From contig NZ_SDDX01000025.1 in the NCBI RefSeq assembly GCF_004115925.1, positions 1-34,806 of the forward strand: 34,806 nucleotides of DNA, given 5' to 3'. Within the stretch, counting starts at the first letter, position 1, and every line of letters starts with the position of its first letter. Under the pieces are notes generated by a model. It saw nothing but the letters and a program-made list of their open reading frames with translations. It was not told the DNA's origin and made no database searches. This DNA comes from Lelliottia nimipressuralis. Lineage in GTDB: Bacteria; Pseudomonadota; Gammaproteobacteria; Enterobacterales; Enterobacteriaceae. A program made the translations under genes and the position numbers. Below, in pieces: positions 18,395 through 27,308 of the stretch.

Positions 18395-18517
18395 ATGCGA
18401 GAGGCAGATAGATTCCGGGCTTGTCACTCAATCCGTCTTGTCGTTTCAGTTCTGTGCTTCCCCTTTGACCAGACAGCGAACAGACATGAGTTGATGGCCG
18501 CTAACAGGCATGGATGA
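18395..18517 (+). CDS. Possible rho leader ORF (RhoL position); frame not conserved
   Basis: E. coli has a 33-codon ORF rhoL in the rho leader. Here an ATG at 18395 opens a 40-codon ORF in the same place, but its peptide ([17 protein letters not shown]...) is not RhoL. The RhoL-like peptide [10 protein letters not shown] is encoded in another frame from 18422, hits TGA after four more codons, and has no ATG upstream, only a TTG. So the nucleotide sequence of the leader is kept while the reading frame is not. This suggests the RNA, used in Rho autoregulation, matters more than the peptide. The region 18252-18581 otherwise holds only the weak hairpin and promoter listed. Confidence 0.35.
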   Translation: MREADRFRACHSIRLVVSVLCFPFDQTANRHELMAANRHG

Positions 18518-18581
18518 CCCTGCCATACCATTCACAACATTAAGTTCGAGTTTCACCCCGAGTTTAAGAACCCACACCATT

Positions 18582-19841
18582 ATGAATCTTACCGAATTAA
18601 AGAATACGCCGGTTTCTGAGCTGATCACTCTCGGCGAAAATATGGGGCTGGAAAACCAGGCTCGTATGCGCAAGCAGGACATTATTTTTGCCATCCTGAA
18701 GCAGCACGCAAAGAGTGGCGAAGATATCTTTGGCGACGGTGTCCTGGAGATATTGCAAGACGGATTTGGTTTCCTCCGTTCTGCAGACAGCTCCTACCTC
18801 GCCGGTCCTGATGACATCTACGTATCCCCTAGCCAAATCCGCCGTTTCAACCTCCGCACAGGTGACACCATTTCAGGTAAGATTCGTCCTCCAAAAGAGG
18901 GTGAACGCTACTTTGCGCTGTTGAAAGTTAACGAAGTTAACTACGATAAACCTGAAAACTCGCGCAACAAGATCCTGTTCGAAAACTTAACGCCGCTGCA
19001 CGCTAACTCGCGTCTGCGCATGGAGCGTGGTAACGGTTCTACCGAAGACCTGACGGCTCGCGTTCTGGATCTGGCTTCTCCGATTGGTCGTGGTCAGCGT
19101 GGTCTGATTGTGGCACCGCCGAAAGCGGGTAAAACAATGCTGCTGCAGAACATCGCACAGAGCATTGCTTACAACCACCCTGATTGCGTGCTGATGGTTC
19201 TGCTGATCGATGAGCGTCCAGAAGAAGTGACCGAGATGCAGCGTCTGGTTAAAGGTGAAGTGGTTGCTTCTACCTTTGATGAGCCAGCGTCTCGCCACGT
19301 TCAGGTTGCTGAAATGGTTATCGAGAAAGCGAAGCGTCTGGTTGAACATAAAAAAGACGTTATCATTCTGCTCGACTCCATCACTCGTCTGGCGCGCGCG
19401 TACAACACCGTGGTTCCTGCTTCCGGCAAAGTATTGACCGGTGGTGTGGATGCCAACGCCCTGCACCGTCCAAAACGCTTCTTCGGTGCTGCGCGTAACG
19501 TGGAAGAGGGCGGAAGCCTGACCATCATCGCGACCGCGCTGATTGATACCGGATCCAAAATGGATGAAGTTATTTACGAAGAATTTAAAGGTACAGGTAA
19601 CATGGAACTGCACCTCTCTCGTAAAATTGCAGAGAAGCGCGTCTTCCCAGCAATCGACTACAACCGTTCCGGTACCCGTAAAGAAGAGCTGCTCACCACC
19701 CAGGAAGAGCTGCAGAAAATGTGGATTCTGCGTAAGATCATTCACCCAATGGGCGAAATCGATGCAATGGAATTCCTCATCAATAAGCTGGCAATGACTA
19801 AGACAAACGACGAATTCTTCGACATGATGAAACGCTCGTAA
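18582..19841 (+). CDS. rho: Transcription termination factor Rho
   Basis: A 419-residue hexameric RNA-dependent ATPase that ends transcription at rut sites and enforces polarity. The N-terminal helical part is followed by an OSB-fold RNA-binding domain ([19 protein letters not shown] and [16 protein letters not shown], about 60-118). The RecA-like motor has Walker A APPKAGKT at about 178-185, Walker B region [11 protein letters not shown]-loop region [19 protein letters not shown] and R-loop KGTGN. The frame is open upstream to 18510, but [15 protein letters not shown] is the family start, at 18582. The long leader fits known autoregulation. It ends in a strong terminator. Confidence 0.97.
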   Translation: MNLTELKNTPVSELITLGENMGLENQARMRKQDIIFAILKQHAKSGEDIFGDGVLEILQDGFGFLRSADSSYLAGPDDIYVSPSQIRRFNLRTGDTISGKIRPPKEGERYFALLKVNEVNYDKPENSRNKILFENLTPLHANSRLRMERGNGSTEDLTARVLDLASPIGRGQRGLIVAPPKAGKTMLLQNIAQSIAYNHPDCVLMVLLIDERPEEVTEMQRLVKGEVVASTFDEPASRHVQVAEMVIEKAKRLVEHKKDVIILLDSITRLARAYNTVVPASGKVLTGGVDANALHRPKRFFGAARNVEEGGSLTIIATALIDTGSKMDEVIYEEFKGTGNMELHLSRKIAEKRVFPAIDYNRSGTRKEELLTTQEELQKMWILRKIIHPMGEIDAMEFLINKLAMTKTNDEFFDMMKRS

Positions 19842-19858
19842 TACAAATAAACCCAGCC

Positions 19859-19892
19859 AACGCCACGTTTTTACGTGGCGTTTTCTTTTTTT
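19859..19892 (+). terminator. Rho-independent terminator of rho
   Basis: A perfect 10-bp stem, AACGCCACGT (19859-19868) with ACGTGGCGTT (19873-19882), closes a TTTT loop and is followed by TTCTTTTTTT. It lies 17 bases after the rho stop. The gene for Rho itself thus ends in a Rho-independent site. Confidence 0.93.
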
Positions 19893-19924
19893 GGACTATA
19901 CGCTATAACCGCAGACTCCCATTT

Positions 19925-19951
19925 TTGACTAACCAGTGCGACAATTAGAAT
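19925..19951 (+). promoter_or_regulatory. Possible wecA (ECA cluster) promoter
   Basis: TTGACT (19925-19930) and TAGAAT (19946-19951) with a short 15-base spacer lie between the rho terminator and wecA. A strong terminator precedes it, so the wec cluster needs its own promoter in this 240-base gap. I looked for the JUMPStart/ops sequence seen before other polysaccharide operons and did not find it. Confidence 0.35.
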
Positions 19952-20081
19952 GTTTGTTGCGTCAAAAAGTAATTGATTGAAAAACATACAAAGGGAGTTG
20001 TAAGAGGCTGGCTTTAATCCTTCGGGAGCTATGGCTTCGTAGTTATACTTCCAGGACTAACTTTTGTTGAGAGCATGCATT

Positions 20082-21185
20082 GTGAATCTACTCACTGCGG
20101 TTACTGAGCTAATCAGTATATTTTTATTCACAACCTGTTTTTTGTTCATTGCGCGCAAGGTGGCAAAAAGAATCGGGTTAGTGGATAAACCCAATTATCG
20201 TAAACGCCATCAGGGCTTGATCCCATTGGTCGGGGGGATCTCCGTTTACGCGGGTATTTGCTTCACCTTTGGAATCGCAGATTATTATATCCCCCATGCG
20301 GCACTCTATCTGGCCTGTGCAGGGGTACTGGTGCTGGTGGGCGCGCTCGATGATCGTTTCGATATCAGCGTAAAATTCCGCGCTTCGGTCCAGGCTGCAA
20401 TCGGCATCATTATGATGGTGGTCGGTAAGCTCTATCTGAGCAGTCTCGGCTACATCTTCGGGACTTGGGAGATGGTGCTCGGTCCCTTCGGCTTCTTCCT
20501 CACGCTCTTCGCCGTGTGGGCTGCTATCAACGCCTTTAACATGGTGGATGGGATTGATGGCCTGTTGGGCGGTCTCTCGTCCGTATCCTTTGCCGCAATC
20601 GGCATCATTCTATGGTTTGATGGTCAGTACAGCCTGTCAATGTGGTGTTTCGCCATGATTGCGGCCATCCTGCCTTATATCCTGCTCAACCTCGGTGTGC
20701 TGGGCCGTCGCTACAAAGTTTTCATGGGTGATGCGGGCAGTACGCTGATTGGTTTCACCGTTATCTGGATTTTGCTGGAAACCACTCAGGGTAAAACTCA
20801 CCCGATTAGCCCGGTAACGGCGCTGTGGATTATTGCTATTCCGCTGATGGACATGGTGGCAATCATGTACCGCCGTCTGCGTAAAGGTATGAGTCCTTTC
20901 TCGCCGGACCGCCAGCATATTCATCATCTGATCATGCGTGCAGGTTTTACTTCACGTCAGGCATTTGTGCTGATTACCCTCGCCGCCGCGCTGTTGGCAG
21001 GTATCGGTGTGGCAGCAGAATATGCGCACTTTATTCCTGAATGGGTAATGTTGGTATTATTCTTGCTAGCATTCTTCATGTACGGCTATTGCATTAAACG
21101 CGCATGGAAAGTCGCGCGCTTCATTAAACGTGTAAAACGCCGGATGCGTAGAAACAGTGGTAAAAATCCAACATTAACTAAGTAA
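20082..21185 (+). CDS. wecA: UDP-GlcNAc:undecaprenyl-phosphate GlcNAc-1-phosphate transferase
   Basis: A 367-residue polytopic inner-membrane protein with about eleven hydrophobic segments. It starts ECA, and many O antigens, by moving GlcNAc-1-phosphate onto undecaprenyl phosphate on the cytoplasmic face; tunicamycin is the classic inhibitor of the family. Conserved parts: Asp90-Asp91 (GALDDRFD), Asp156 and Asp159 (NMVDGIDGL), and the HIHH motif at 279-282 (SPDRQHIHHLIMRAGF). The C-terminus is strongly basic. The start is GTG (20082), giving MNLLT and the E. coli length; a TTG further up (20064) is less likely. First gene of the wec cluster. Confidence 0.96.
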   Translation: MNLLTAVTELISIFLFTTCFLFIARKVAKRIGLVDKPNYRKRHQGLIPLVGGISVYAGICFTFGIADYYIPHAALYLACAGVLVLVGALDDRFDISVKFRASVQAAIGIIMMVVGKLYLSSLGYIFGTWEMVLGPFGFFLTLFAVWAAINAFNMVDGIDGLLGGLSSVSFAAIGIILWFDGQYSLSMWCFAMIAAILPYILLNLGVLGRRYKVFMGDAGSTLIGFTVIWILLETTQGKTHPISPVTALWIIAIPLMDMVAIMYRRLRKGMSPFSPDRQHIHHLIMRAGFTSRQAFVLITLAAALLAGIGVAAEYAHFIPEWVMLVLFLLAFFMYGYCIKRAWKVARFIKRVKRRMRRNSGKNPTLTK

Positions 21186-21198
21186 AAACGGGATTGTG

Positions 21199-22245
21199 AT
21201 GACTCAACCGTTGGCGGGAGCGAAATCAGTGGTAACTGAGAATGAGCTGGATGTTCGTGGTTTGTTTCGTGTTTTATGGGCGGGCAAACTGTGGATTGCT
21301 GGGATCGCGCTGGGGTTCGCGCTGTTAGCGCTGGCGTATACCTTTTTTGCGAAACAAGAGTGGAGCGCGACAGCGATTACCGATCGACCAACGGTGAATA
21401 TGCTGGGCGGATTCTATTCGCAGCAGCAGTTCCTGCGTAACCTCGACATCAAAGCCAATCTGGCCTCTTCGGATCAGCCCTCCGTGATGGATGAATCTTA
21501 CAAAGAGTTCATCATGCAGCTGGCTTCCTGGGATACGCGCCGTGATTTCTGGTCCCAGACCGATTATTACAAGCAGCGTATGGTCGGCAACAGTAAAGCC
21601 GACGCCGCCCTGCTCGACGATCTGATCAACAACATCCAGTTCACGCCAGGCGACATCCTGCGCAATATTAATGATAACGTTAAGCTGATTGCCGAAACCG
21701 CGCCGGACGCCAATAACCTGCTGCGTCAGTACGTGGCATTTGCCAGCCAGCGCGCCGCGAGCCATCTCAATGATGAGCTGAAAGGGGCCTGGGCCGCGCG
21801 TACTATCCAAATGAAGGCGCAGGTCAAACGCCAGGAAGAGGTGGCCAAAGCCATTTTCTCCCGCCGCGTCCATAACATTGAACAGGCACTGAAAATTGCC
21901 GAGCAGCGCAATATCTCCCGTAGTGAAACGGACGTTCCGGCTGATGAACTGCCGGATTCAGAAATGTTCCTGCTGGGCCGCCCGATGCTGCAGGCACGCC
22001 TGGAAAATCTGCAGGCCGTTGGGCCAGATTTTGATCTCGACTACGACCAGAACCGCGCGATGCTCAATACCCTGAATGTCGGTCCTACACTGGACCCGCG
22101 TTTTCAGACCTATCGTTATTTGCGAACGCCTGAAGAACCTGTAAAACGCGATAGTCCGCGTCGCGCATTCCTGATGATCATGTGGGGGATTGTGGGCGCA
22201 TTGACGGGCGCAGGCGTGGCGTTAACACGTCGTCGCACAAATTAA
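21199..22245 (+). CDS. wzzE: ECA polysaccharide chain-length modulator WzzE
   Basis: A 348-residue polysaccharide co-polymerase of class 1. Two membrane helices, about 28-50 (LWIAGIALGFALLALAYTFF) and 322-342 (RAFLMIMWGIVGALTGAGVA), flank a large periplasmic coiled-coil domain; the Pro-rich entry to the second helix (TPEEPVKRDSPRR) is typical of Wzz proteins. It sets the ECA chain length with WzyE and helps assemble cyclic ECA. GTG and ATG are adjacent (21196/21199); I choose the ATG for E. coli length. It follows wecA by 13 bases. Confidence 0.95.
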   Translation: MTQPLAGAKSVVTENELDVRGLFRVLWAGKLWIAGIALGFALLALAYTFFAKQEWSATAITDRPTVNMLGGFYSQQQFLRNLDIKANLASSDQPSVMDESYKEFIMQLASWDTRRDFWSQTDYYKQRMVGNSKADAALLDDLINNIQFTPGDILRNINDNVKLIAETAPDANNLLRQYVAFASQRAASHLNDELKGAWAARTIQMKAQVKRQEEVAKAIFSRRVHNIEQALKIAEQRNISRSETDVPADELPDSEMFLLGRPMLQARLENLQAVGPDFDLDYDQNRAMLNTLNVGPTLDPRFQTYRYLRTPEEPVKRDSPRRAFLMIMWGIVGALTGAGVALTRRRTN

Positions 22246-22258
22246 GAACGCCGTCTAC

Positions 22259-22280
22259 GATGAAGGCTTCGGCCTTCATC
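22259..22280 (+). other. Stable TTCG-capped hairpin between wzzE and wecB
   Basis: A perfect 9-bp stem, GATGAAGGC (22259-22267) with GCCTTCATC (22272-22280), closes a TTCG tetraloop in the 56-base gap between wzzE and wecB. There is no T-run, so it is not a standard terminator. It may stabilise the 3' end of upstream mRNA or adjust relative expression within the operon. Confidence 0.75.
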
Positions 22281-22301
22281 ACCTAATCGAAGAGAATCGA
22301 T

Positions 22302-23432
22302 GTGAAAGTACTTACCGTATTTGGCACAAGGCCGGAAGCCATCAAGATGGCGCCGCTGGTCCATGCGCTGGCAAATGATCCCTGGTTTGAGGCGAAAGTT
22401 TGCGTTACCGCGCAGCATCGGGAGATGCTTGATCAGGTTTTAAATCTCTTTTCTATTGTCCCGGATTACGATCTCAATATTATGAAACCGGGGCAGGGAT
22501 TGACCGAAATTACCTGCCGCATTCTGGAAGGGCTAAAGCCTATTCTGGAATCGTTTAAACCAGACGTGGTTCTGGTGCACGGCGATACCACTACCACCAT
22601 CGCAACCAGCCTGGCGGCATTCTATCAACGCATCCCGGTCGGGCACGTTGAAGCCGGTTTGCGCACCGGCGACCTTTATTCTCCGTGGCCTGAAGAGGCC
22701 AACCGTACCCTTACCGGTCATCTGGCAATGTATCACTTTGCGCCAACCGAAAATTCCCGGCAGAACCTGCTGCGCGAAAACATCCGTGATGACAAAATTT
22801 TCGTTACCGGCAATACGGTGATTGACGCCCTGATTTGGGTTCGCGATCGCGTGATGGCCAGCGACGCTCTGCGCGAAGAGCTGGCGGTGCGCTATCCGTT
22901 CCTCACCGCTGGCAAAAAGATGATCCTGGTGACGGGCCATCGCCGCGAGAGCTTTGGCCGTGGGTTCGAGCAAATCTGCCATGCGCTGGCGGAGATCGCC
23001 GCGCAAAACCCTGACGTCCAGATCGTCTATCCGGTCCACCTCAACCCGAACGTCAGCGAGCCGGTTAACCGCATCCTCGGCCATATCGAAAACGTGATCC
23101 TCATTGAGCCGCAGGATTATCTGCCGTTCGTCTGGCTGATGAACCACGCGTGGCTGATTTTGACCGACTCCGGCGGCATTCAGGAAGAGGCACCGTCGCT
23201 GGGTAAACCGGTGCTGGTAATGCGTGAAACGACCGAGCGTCCGGAGGCTATTAAAGCCGGAACGGTACGCCTGGTCGGGACCGACACTAAACATCTCGTG
23301 GCAGAGGTGACACGCCTGCTGCACGATGAAAAAGAGTACCAGGCGATGAGCCACGCCCATAACCCTTATGGTGACGGGCAGGCCTGCAGTCGTATTTTGC
23401 ATGCACTTAAACATAATCGGGTAACGCTATGA
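22302..23432 (+). CDS. wecB: UDP-N-acetylglucosamine 2-epimerase (non-hydrolysing)
   Basis: A 376-residue GT-B-fold enzyme interconverting UDP-GlcNAc and UDP-ManNAc, the first step to the ManNAcA unit of ECA. Conserved residues of the family are present: Asp95 (VHGDTTTT), Glu117 (VEAGLRTGD), Glu131 (PEEANR) and His213 ([11 protein letters not shown]), plus the [14 protein letters not shown] nucleotide-binding stretch. The start is GTG with GAAGAGAA upstream; there is no ATG that keeps the [16 protein letters not shown] start. The stop overlaps wecC by 4 bases. Confidence 0.96.
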   Translation: MKVLTVFGTRPEAIKMAPLVHALANDPWFEAKVCVTAQHREMLDQVLNLFSIVPDYDLNIMKPGQGLTEITCRILEGLKPILESFKPDVVLVHGDTTTTIATSLAAFYQRIPVGHVEAGLRTGDLYSPWPEEANRTLTGHLAMYHFAPTENSRQNLLRENIRDDKIFVTGNTVIDALIWVRDRVMASDALREELAVRYPFLTAGKKMILVTGHRRESFGRGFEQICHALAEIAAQNPDVQIVYPVHLNPNVSEPVNRILGHIENVILIEPQDYLPFVWLMNHAWLILTDSGGIQEEAPSLGKPVLVMRETTERPEAIKAGTVRLVGTDTKHLVAEVTRLLHDEKEYQAMSHAHNPYGDGQACSRILHALKHNRVTL

Positions 23433-24691
23433 GTTTTTCTACCATCTCTGTCATTGGTCTTGGTTACATTGGACTGCCGACTGCGGCCGCTTTTGCATCG
23501 CGTCAAAAACAGGTTATCGGGGTGGATATCAACCAGCATGCGGTGGATACCATTAACCGTGGTGAAATTCATATCGTGGAGCCGGATCTTGACAAAGTGG
23601 TCAAAACCGCAGTTGAAGGCGGTTTTCTCAAAGCCAGCACAACGCCGGTGGAAGCCGATGCGTATCTGATCGCGGTGCCGACGCCGTTTAAAGGCGAGCA
23701 TGAGCCGGATATGGTGTATGTCGAAGCGGCAGCAAAATCCCTTGCTCCAGTGCTGAAGAAAGGCGCGCTGGTGATTCTGGAGTCCACTTCTCCCGTCGGC
23801 GCGACCGAGCAAATGGCCCAATGGCTGGCGGAAGCCCGCCCTGATTTGACCTTCCCGCAGCAGGCAGGCGAACAGGCGGATATCAATATCGCCTACTGCC
23901 CGGAGCGCGTTCTGCCCGGCCAGGTAATGGTTGAGCTGATCAAAAATGACCGCGTAATTGGCGGGATGACGCCCGTCTGCTCTGCGCGTGCCAGCGAACT
24001 CTACAACATCTTCCTCGAAGGGGAGTGCGTGGTCACTAACTCCCGCACGGCAGAAATGTGCAAGCTCACCGAAAACAGCTTCCGTGACGTCAACATCGCC
24101 TTTGCTAACGAACTGTCACTCATTTGTGCCGACCAGGGGATTAACGTCTGGGAACTGATTCGCCTGGCGAACCGTCATCCGCGCGTCAATATTCTCCAGC
24201 CAGGACCTGGCGTGGGCGGTCACTGTATCGCCGTGGACCCGTGGTTTATCGTGGCACAAAACCCGGACCAGGCTCGCCTGATCCGCACGGCCCGTGAAGT
24301 GAACGACGGTAAACCGCACTGGGTAATGAACCAGGTGAAAGCTACGGTAGCAGATTGCCTGGCCGAAAGCGGCAAGCGCGCCAGCGAGATAAAAATCGCC
24401 TGCTTTGGCCTGGCGTTTAAGCCAAACATCGACGACCTGCGCGAAAGTCCGGCGATGGGCATCGCCGAGATGATTGCCAGCTGGCACACCGGTGAAACGC
24501 TGGTTGTGGAGCCAAATATTCATACCCTGCCGAAGAAACTGACCGCGCACTGCCAGCTCGCGACGCTGGAAAATGCACTGAACTCTGCCGACGTGCTGGT
24601 TCTGCTGGTGGACCATAGCCAGTTCAAAGCCATCAGCAGCGATGCGGTGCAGCAGAAGTATATTGTTGATACGAAAGGGGTATGGCGTTGA
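23429..24691 (+). CDS. wecC: UDP-N-acetyl-D-mannosamine dehydrogenase
   Basis: A 420-residue UDP-glucose/GDP-mannose dehydrogenase-family enzyme that oxidises UDP-ManNAc twice, with NAD+, to UDP-ManNAcA. It has an N-terminal Rossmann motif [11 protein letters not shown] (10-20), the central domain with Lys212 ([19 protein letters not shown]), the catalytic Cys266 in [11 protein letters not shown], and the C-terminal UDP-binding domain ([17 protein letters not shown]). The length equals E. coli. The ATGA overlap with wecB suggests translational coupling between consecutive pathway enzymes. Confidence 0.96.
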   Translation: MSFSTISVIGLGYIGLPTAAAFASRQKQVIGVDINQHAVDTINRGEIHIVEPDLDKVVKTAVEGGFLKASTTPVEADAYLIAVPTPFKGEHEPDMVYVEAAAKSLAPVLKKGALVILESTSPVGATEQMAQWLAEARPDLTFPQQAGEQADINIAYCPERVLPGQVMVELIKNDRVIGGMTPVCSARASELYNIFLEGECVVTNSRTAEMCKLTENSFRDVNIAFANELSLICADQGINVWELIRLANRHPRVNILQPGPGVGGHCIAVDPWFIVAQNPDQARLIRTAREVNDGKPHWVMNQVKATVADCLAESGKRASEIKIACFGLAFKPNIDDLRESPAMGIAEMIASWHTGETLVVEPNIHTLPKKLTAHCQLATLENALNSADVLVLLVDHSQFKAISSDAVQQKYIVDTKGVWR

Positions 24692-25755
24692 AAAGGATCT
24701 TGGTCACTGGTGGCGCGGGATTCATTGGTTCTGCCGTTGTCCGCCACATTCTTGAAAGTACCGCCGATTCGGTCGTTGTGGTGGATAAATTGACCTATGC
24801 TGGCAATTTAGCGTCTTTGGCGCCTGTAACGGGCGACAACCGTTTTGCCTTTGAGCAGATCGATATTTGCGATCGTGAAGCGCTAAAAAAGGTCTTCGCG
24901 ACCTACGAGCCAGCCGTTGTGATGCATCTGGCAGCCGAAAGCCATGTAGACCGTTCTATCGATGGTCCTGCGGTATTTATCGAGACCAATATTATAGGAA
25001 CCTATAATTTGCTCGAGACCGCACGGGAGTTCTGGAATGGATTAACTGGCGATAAAAAAGCACATTTCCGCTTTCACCACATCTCCACGGATGAGGTGTA
25101 TGGGGATCTGCATTCATCTGATGATTTTTTCACTGAAACCACACCTTATGCGCCAAGCAGCCCGTATTCTGCTTCGAAAGCCAGCAGCGATCATCTGGTT
25201 CGCGCCTGGCAGAGAACTTATGGACTTCCTGCGCTGGTGACAAACTGCTCTAACAATTATGGGCCATACCATTTCCCTGAGAAGCTGATTCCCTTAATCA
25301 TCCTCAATGCTATTGCCGGGAAAGCGCTGCCAGTTTATGGCGATGGGCAGCAAATTCGCGACTGGCTGTACGTGGAAGACCACGCCAGAGCGCTGTACCT
25401 TGTGGCGACGCAGGGGCAACCCGGCGAAACCTATAACATCGGTGGTCATAACGAGCGTAAAAACCTGGATGTTGTCACCACGATTTGTGACCTGCTTGAA
25501 GAACTGGTTCCTGTCAAACCAGCAGGTATTAGTCAATATCGTGATTTGATTACTTTTGTCACCGATAGGCCGGGCCATGACCTTCGCTATGCCATAGACG
25601 CATCTAAGATTCAACGTGAACTGGGCTGGACTCCGTGCGAAACCTTCGAAAGCGGTATCCGTAAAACGGTTGAGTGGTATCTTGCAAACGAGAGCTGGTG
25701 GAAACATGTTCTTGATGGGAGCTATCAAGGCGAACGTTTGGGTCTTCAGGGGTAA
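24688..25755 (+). CDS. rffG: dTDP-glucose 4,6-dehydratase (ECA pathway)
   Basis: A 355-residue extended short-chain dehydrogenase/reductase converting dTDP-glucose to dTDP-4-keto-6-deoxyglucose. NAD motif GGAGFIG is at 8-14, Thr134-Asp135-Glu136 (STDEVYGD), and YxxxK is Tyr160/Lys164. The absence of the longer loop found in RfbB after YGDL, and the QGERLGLQG end, mark it as RffG. Start choice: GAAAGGGG (24673-24680) is one base from an in-frame ATG at 24682 but seven from TTG 24688, and TTG gives the E. coli length, so I use TTG. It overlaps wecC by 4 bases. Base composition is lower in GC than wecC or wecD (see findings). Confidence 0.93.
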   Translation: MKRILVTGGAGFIGSAVVRHILESTADSVVVVDKLTYAGNLASLAPVTGDNRFAFEQIDICDREALKKVFATYEPAVVMHLAAESHVDRSIDGPAVFIETNIIGTYNLLETAREFWNGLTGDKKAHFRFHHISTDEVYGDLHSSDDFFTETTPYAPSSPYSASKASSDHLVRAWQRTYGLPALVTNCSNNYGPYHFPEKLIPLIILNAIAGKALPVYGDGQQIRDWLYVEDHARALYLVATQGQPGETYNIGGHNERKNLDVVTTICDLLEELVPVKPAGISQYRDLITFVTDRPGHDLRYAIDASKIQRELGWTPCETFESGIRKTVEWYLANESWWKHVLDGSYQGERLGLQG

Positions 25756-25770
25756 CGCAGAGGAAATCTT

Positions 25771-26652
25771 ATGAAAGGTATTATTCTGGCGGGTGGTTCC
25801 GGGACGCGATTGCATCCAATTACACGGGGTGTGTCAAAGCAACTGCTCCCGATTTACGATAAGCCGATGATTTATTACCCACTGTCAGTGCTTATGCTGG
25901 CGGGTATCCGGGAAATCCTGATCATCACAACGCCGGAAGATAAAGCTTCCTACCAGCGTCTGATGGGTGATGGTTCCGAGTTCGGTATCGAACTAAGTTA
26001 CGCAGAGCAGCCAAGCCCGGACGGGCTGGCTCAGGCTTTTATCATTGGTGAAGCATTTTTAAACGGCGAGCCTTCATGTCTGGTTCTTGGCGATAATATC
26101 TTCTTTGGTCAAGGTTTTAGTCCTAAGTTACGTCATGTTGCGGCCCGCGCCGAAGGCGCGACGGTTTTCGGTTACCAGGTGATGGATCCGGAACGTTTCG
26201 GGGTGGTGGAATTCGACGACAATTTCCGCGCTATCAGTCTGGAAGAAAAGCCAAAAGATCCTAAATCGAACTGGGCCGTAACGGGACTCTATTTCTACGA
26301 CAGTAACGTTGTTGATTATGCGAAACGGGTGAAGCCGTCTGAACGTGGTGAACTCGAGATCACGTCTATTAACCAGATGTATCTTGAGGATGGAAAACTC
26401 ACGGTCGAATTGTTGGGCCGTGGTTTTGCCTGGCTTGATACCGGGACTCATGACAGCTTAATTGAAGCCAGTACCTTTGTGCAGACCGTGGAGAAACGGC
26501 AAGGGTTTAAAATTGCCTGTCTTGAAGAGATCGCATGGCGTAATGGCTGGCTGGACGATGATGGCGTGAAGCGTGCCGCCAGTCAACTGTCTAAAACAGG
26601 TTATGGTCAATATCTGCTGGAGCTGCTTCGTGCGCGTCCACGCCAGTATTGA
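25771..26652 (+). CDS. rffH: Glucose-1-phosphate thymidylyltransferase (ECA pathway)
   Basis: A 293-residue nucleotidyltransferase making dTDP-glucose from glucose-1-phosphate and dTTP, the substrate of RffG. It has the N-terminal [11 protein letters not shown] nucleotide-binding motif followed by [17 protein letters not shown], the LGDNIFFG metal-site motif, and EEKPK and [10 protein letters not shown]. The length equals E. coli RffH, and the protein is very similar to it, including the end RARPRQY. AGAGGAAA precedes the ATG. The last 23 bases overlap wecD. Like rffG it looks lower in GC than its neighbours. Confidence 0.95.
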   Translation: MKGIILAGGSGTRLHPITRGVSKQLLPIYDKPMIYYPLSVLMLAGIREILIITTPEDKASYQRLMGDGSEFGIELSYAEQPSPDGLAQAFIIGEAFLNGEPSCLVLGDNIFFGQGFSPKLRHVAARAEGATVFGYQVMDPERFGVVEFDDNFRAISLEEKPKDPKSNWAVTGLYFYDSNVVDYAKRVKPSERGELEITSINQMYLEDGKLTVELLGRGFAWLDTGTHDSLIEASTFVQTVEKRQGFKIACLEEIAWRNGWLDDDGVKRAASQLSKTGYGQYLLELLRARPRQY

Positions 26653-27304
26653 ACCGCTAACCTGGGAGAGTCAATTTTTTGGTCTCTCCTCTGCGGTAGT
26701 GCGCTTTCGCGACGATGCTCCGGCACTCACGGCGGCGGATTTTTCGCCGTGGGAGCGGGTACAGGCCAAAATTCCGGCAGGGCGCGCCGACTGGCTGGAT
26801 GCTCTGCAAACGCTGGGTTTTCAACTGGTGGAAGGCGAAGTCGATCTGAGCCTTGCCGTCACCCAGCACAGCCCTGCTGCCGCAGAAGTGGCGACCGAAC
26901 AGGATATCCCCGCGCTGCGCCAGATGGCCGCGCAGGCTTTTGCGCAAAGCCGTTTTCGCGCGCCGTGGTATGCGCCCGACGCCAGCGGTCGTTTTTACGC
27001 CCAGTGGATTGAAAACGCCGTCAAAGGCACGTTTGACCATGAATGTCTGGTTTTCCGCGAAAGCAGCGGTGATATCCAGGCGTTTGTCTCGCTGCGCCAA
27101 TTGAGCGATAGCGAAGCGCGTATTGGCCTGCTCGCCGGGCGCGGAATGGGCGACAAACTCATGCAGGCCGCCCTGAGTTGGGCCGCGCAGCGTCAGTTAT
27201 CAACTTTGCGGGTGGCGACCCAACTGGGCAACACCGCCGCGCTTAAACGTTACATTGCCAGCGGTGGCAACATTGATGCGACCGCTTACTGGTTATACAG
27301 GTGA
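26630..27304 (+). CDS. wecD: dTDP-fucosamine acetyltransferase (dTDP-4-amino-4,6-dideoxygalactose N-acetyltransferase)
   Basis: A 224-residue GNAT-family enzyme that acetylates dTDP-Fuc4N with acetyl-CoA to give dTDP-Fuc4NAc. The N-terminal part is less conserved; the GNAT core covers about 90-224 with the acetyl-CoA loop at [16 protein letters not shown] (the usual R/QxxGxG/A pattern) and [18 protein letters not shown] upstream. I choose GTG 26630: GGAG (26619-26622) is 7 bases ahead, the product aligns with E. coli [12 protein letters not shown] and has the same 224 length. The start then lies within rffH. GC rises sharply from here on relative to rffGH. Confidence 0.92.
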   Translation: MRVHASIEPLTWESQFFGLSSAVVRFRDDAPALTAADFSPWERVQAKIPAGRADWLDALQTLGFQLVEGEVDLSLAVTQHSPAAAEVATEQDIPALRQMAAQAFAQSRFRAPWYAPDASGRFYAQWIENAVKGTFDHECLVFRESSGDIQAFVSLRQLSDSEARIGLLAGRGMGDKLMQAALSWAAQRQLSTLRVATQLGNTAALKRYIASGGNIDATAYWLYR

Positions 27305-27308
27305 CAAG

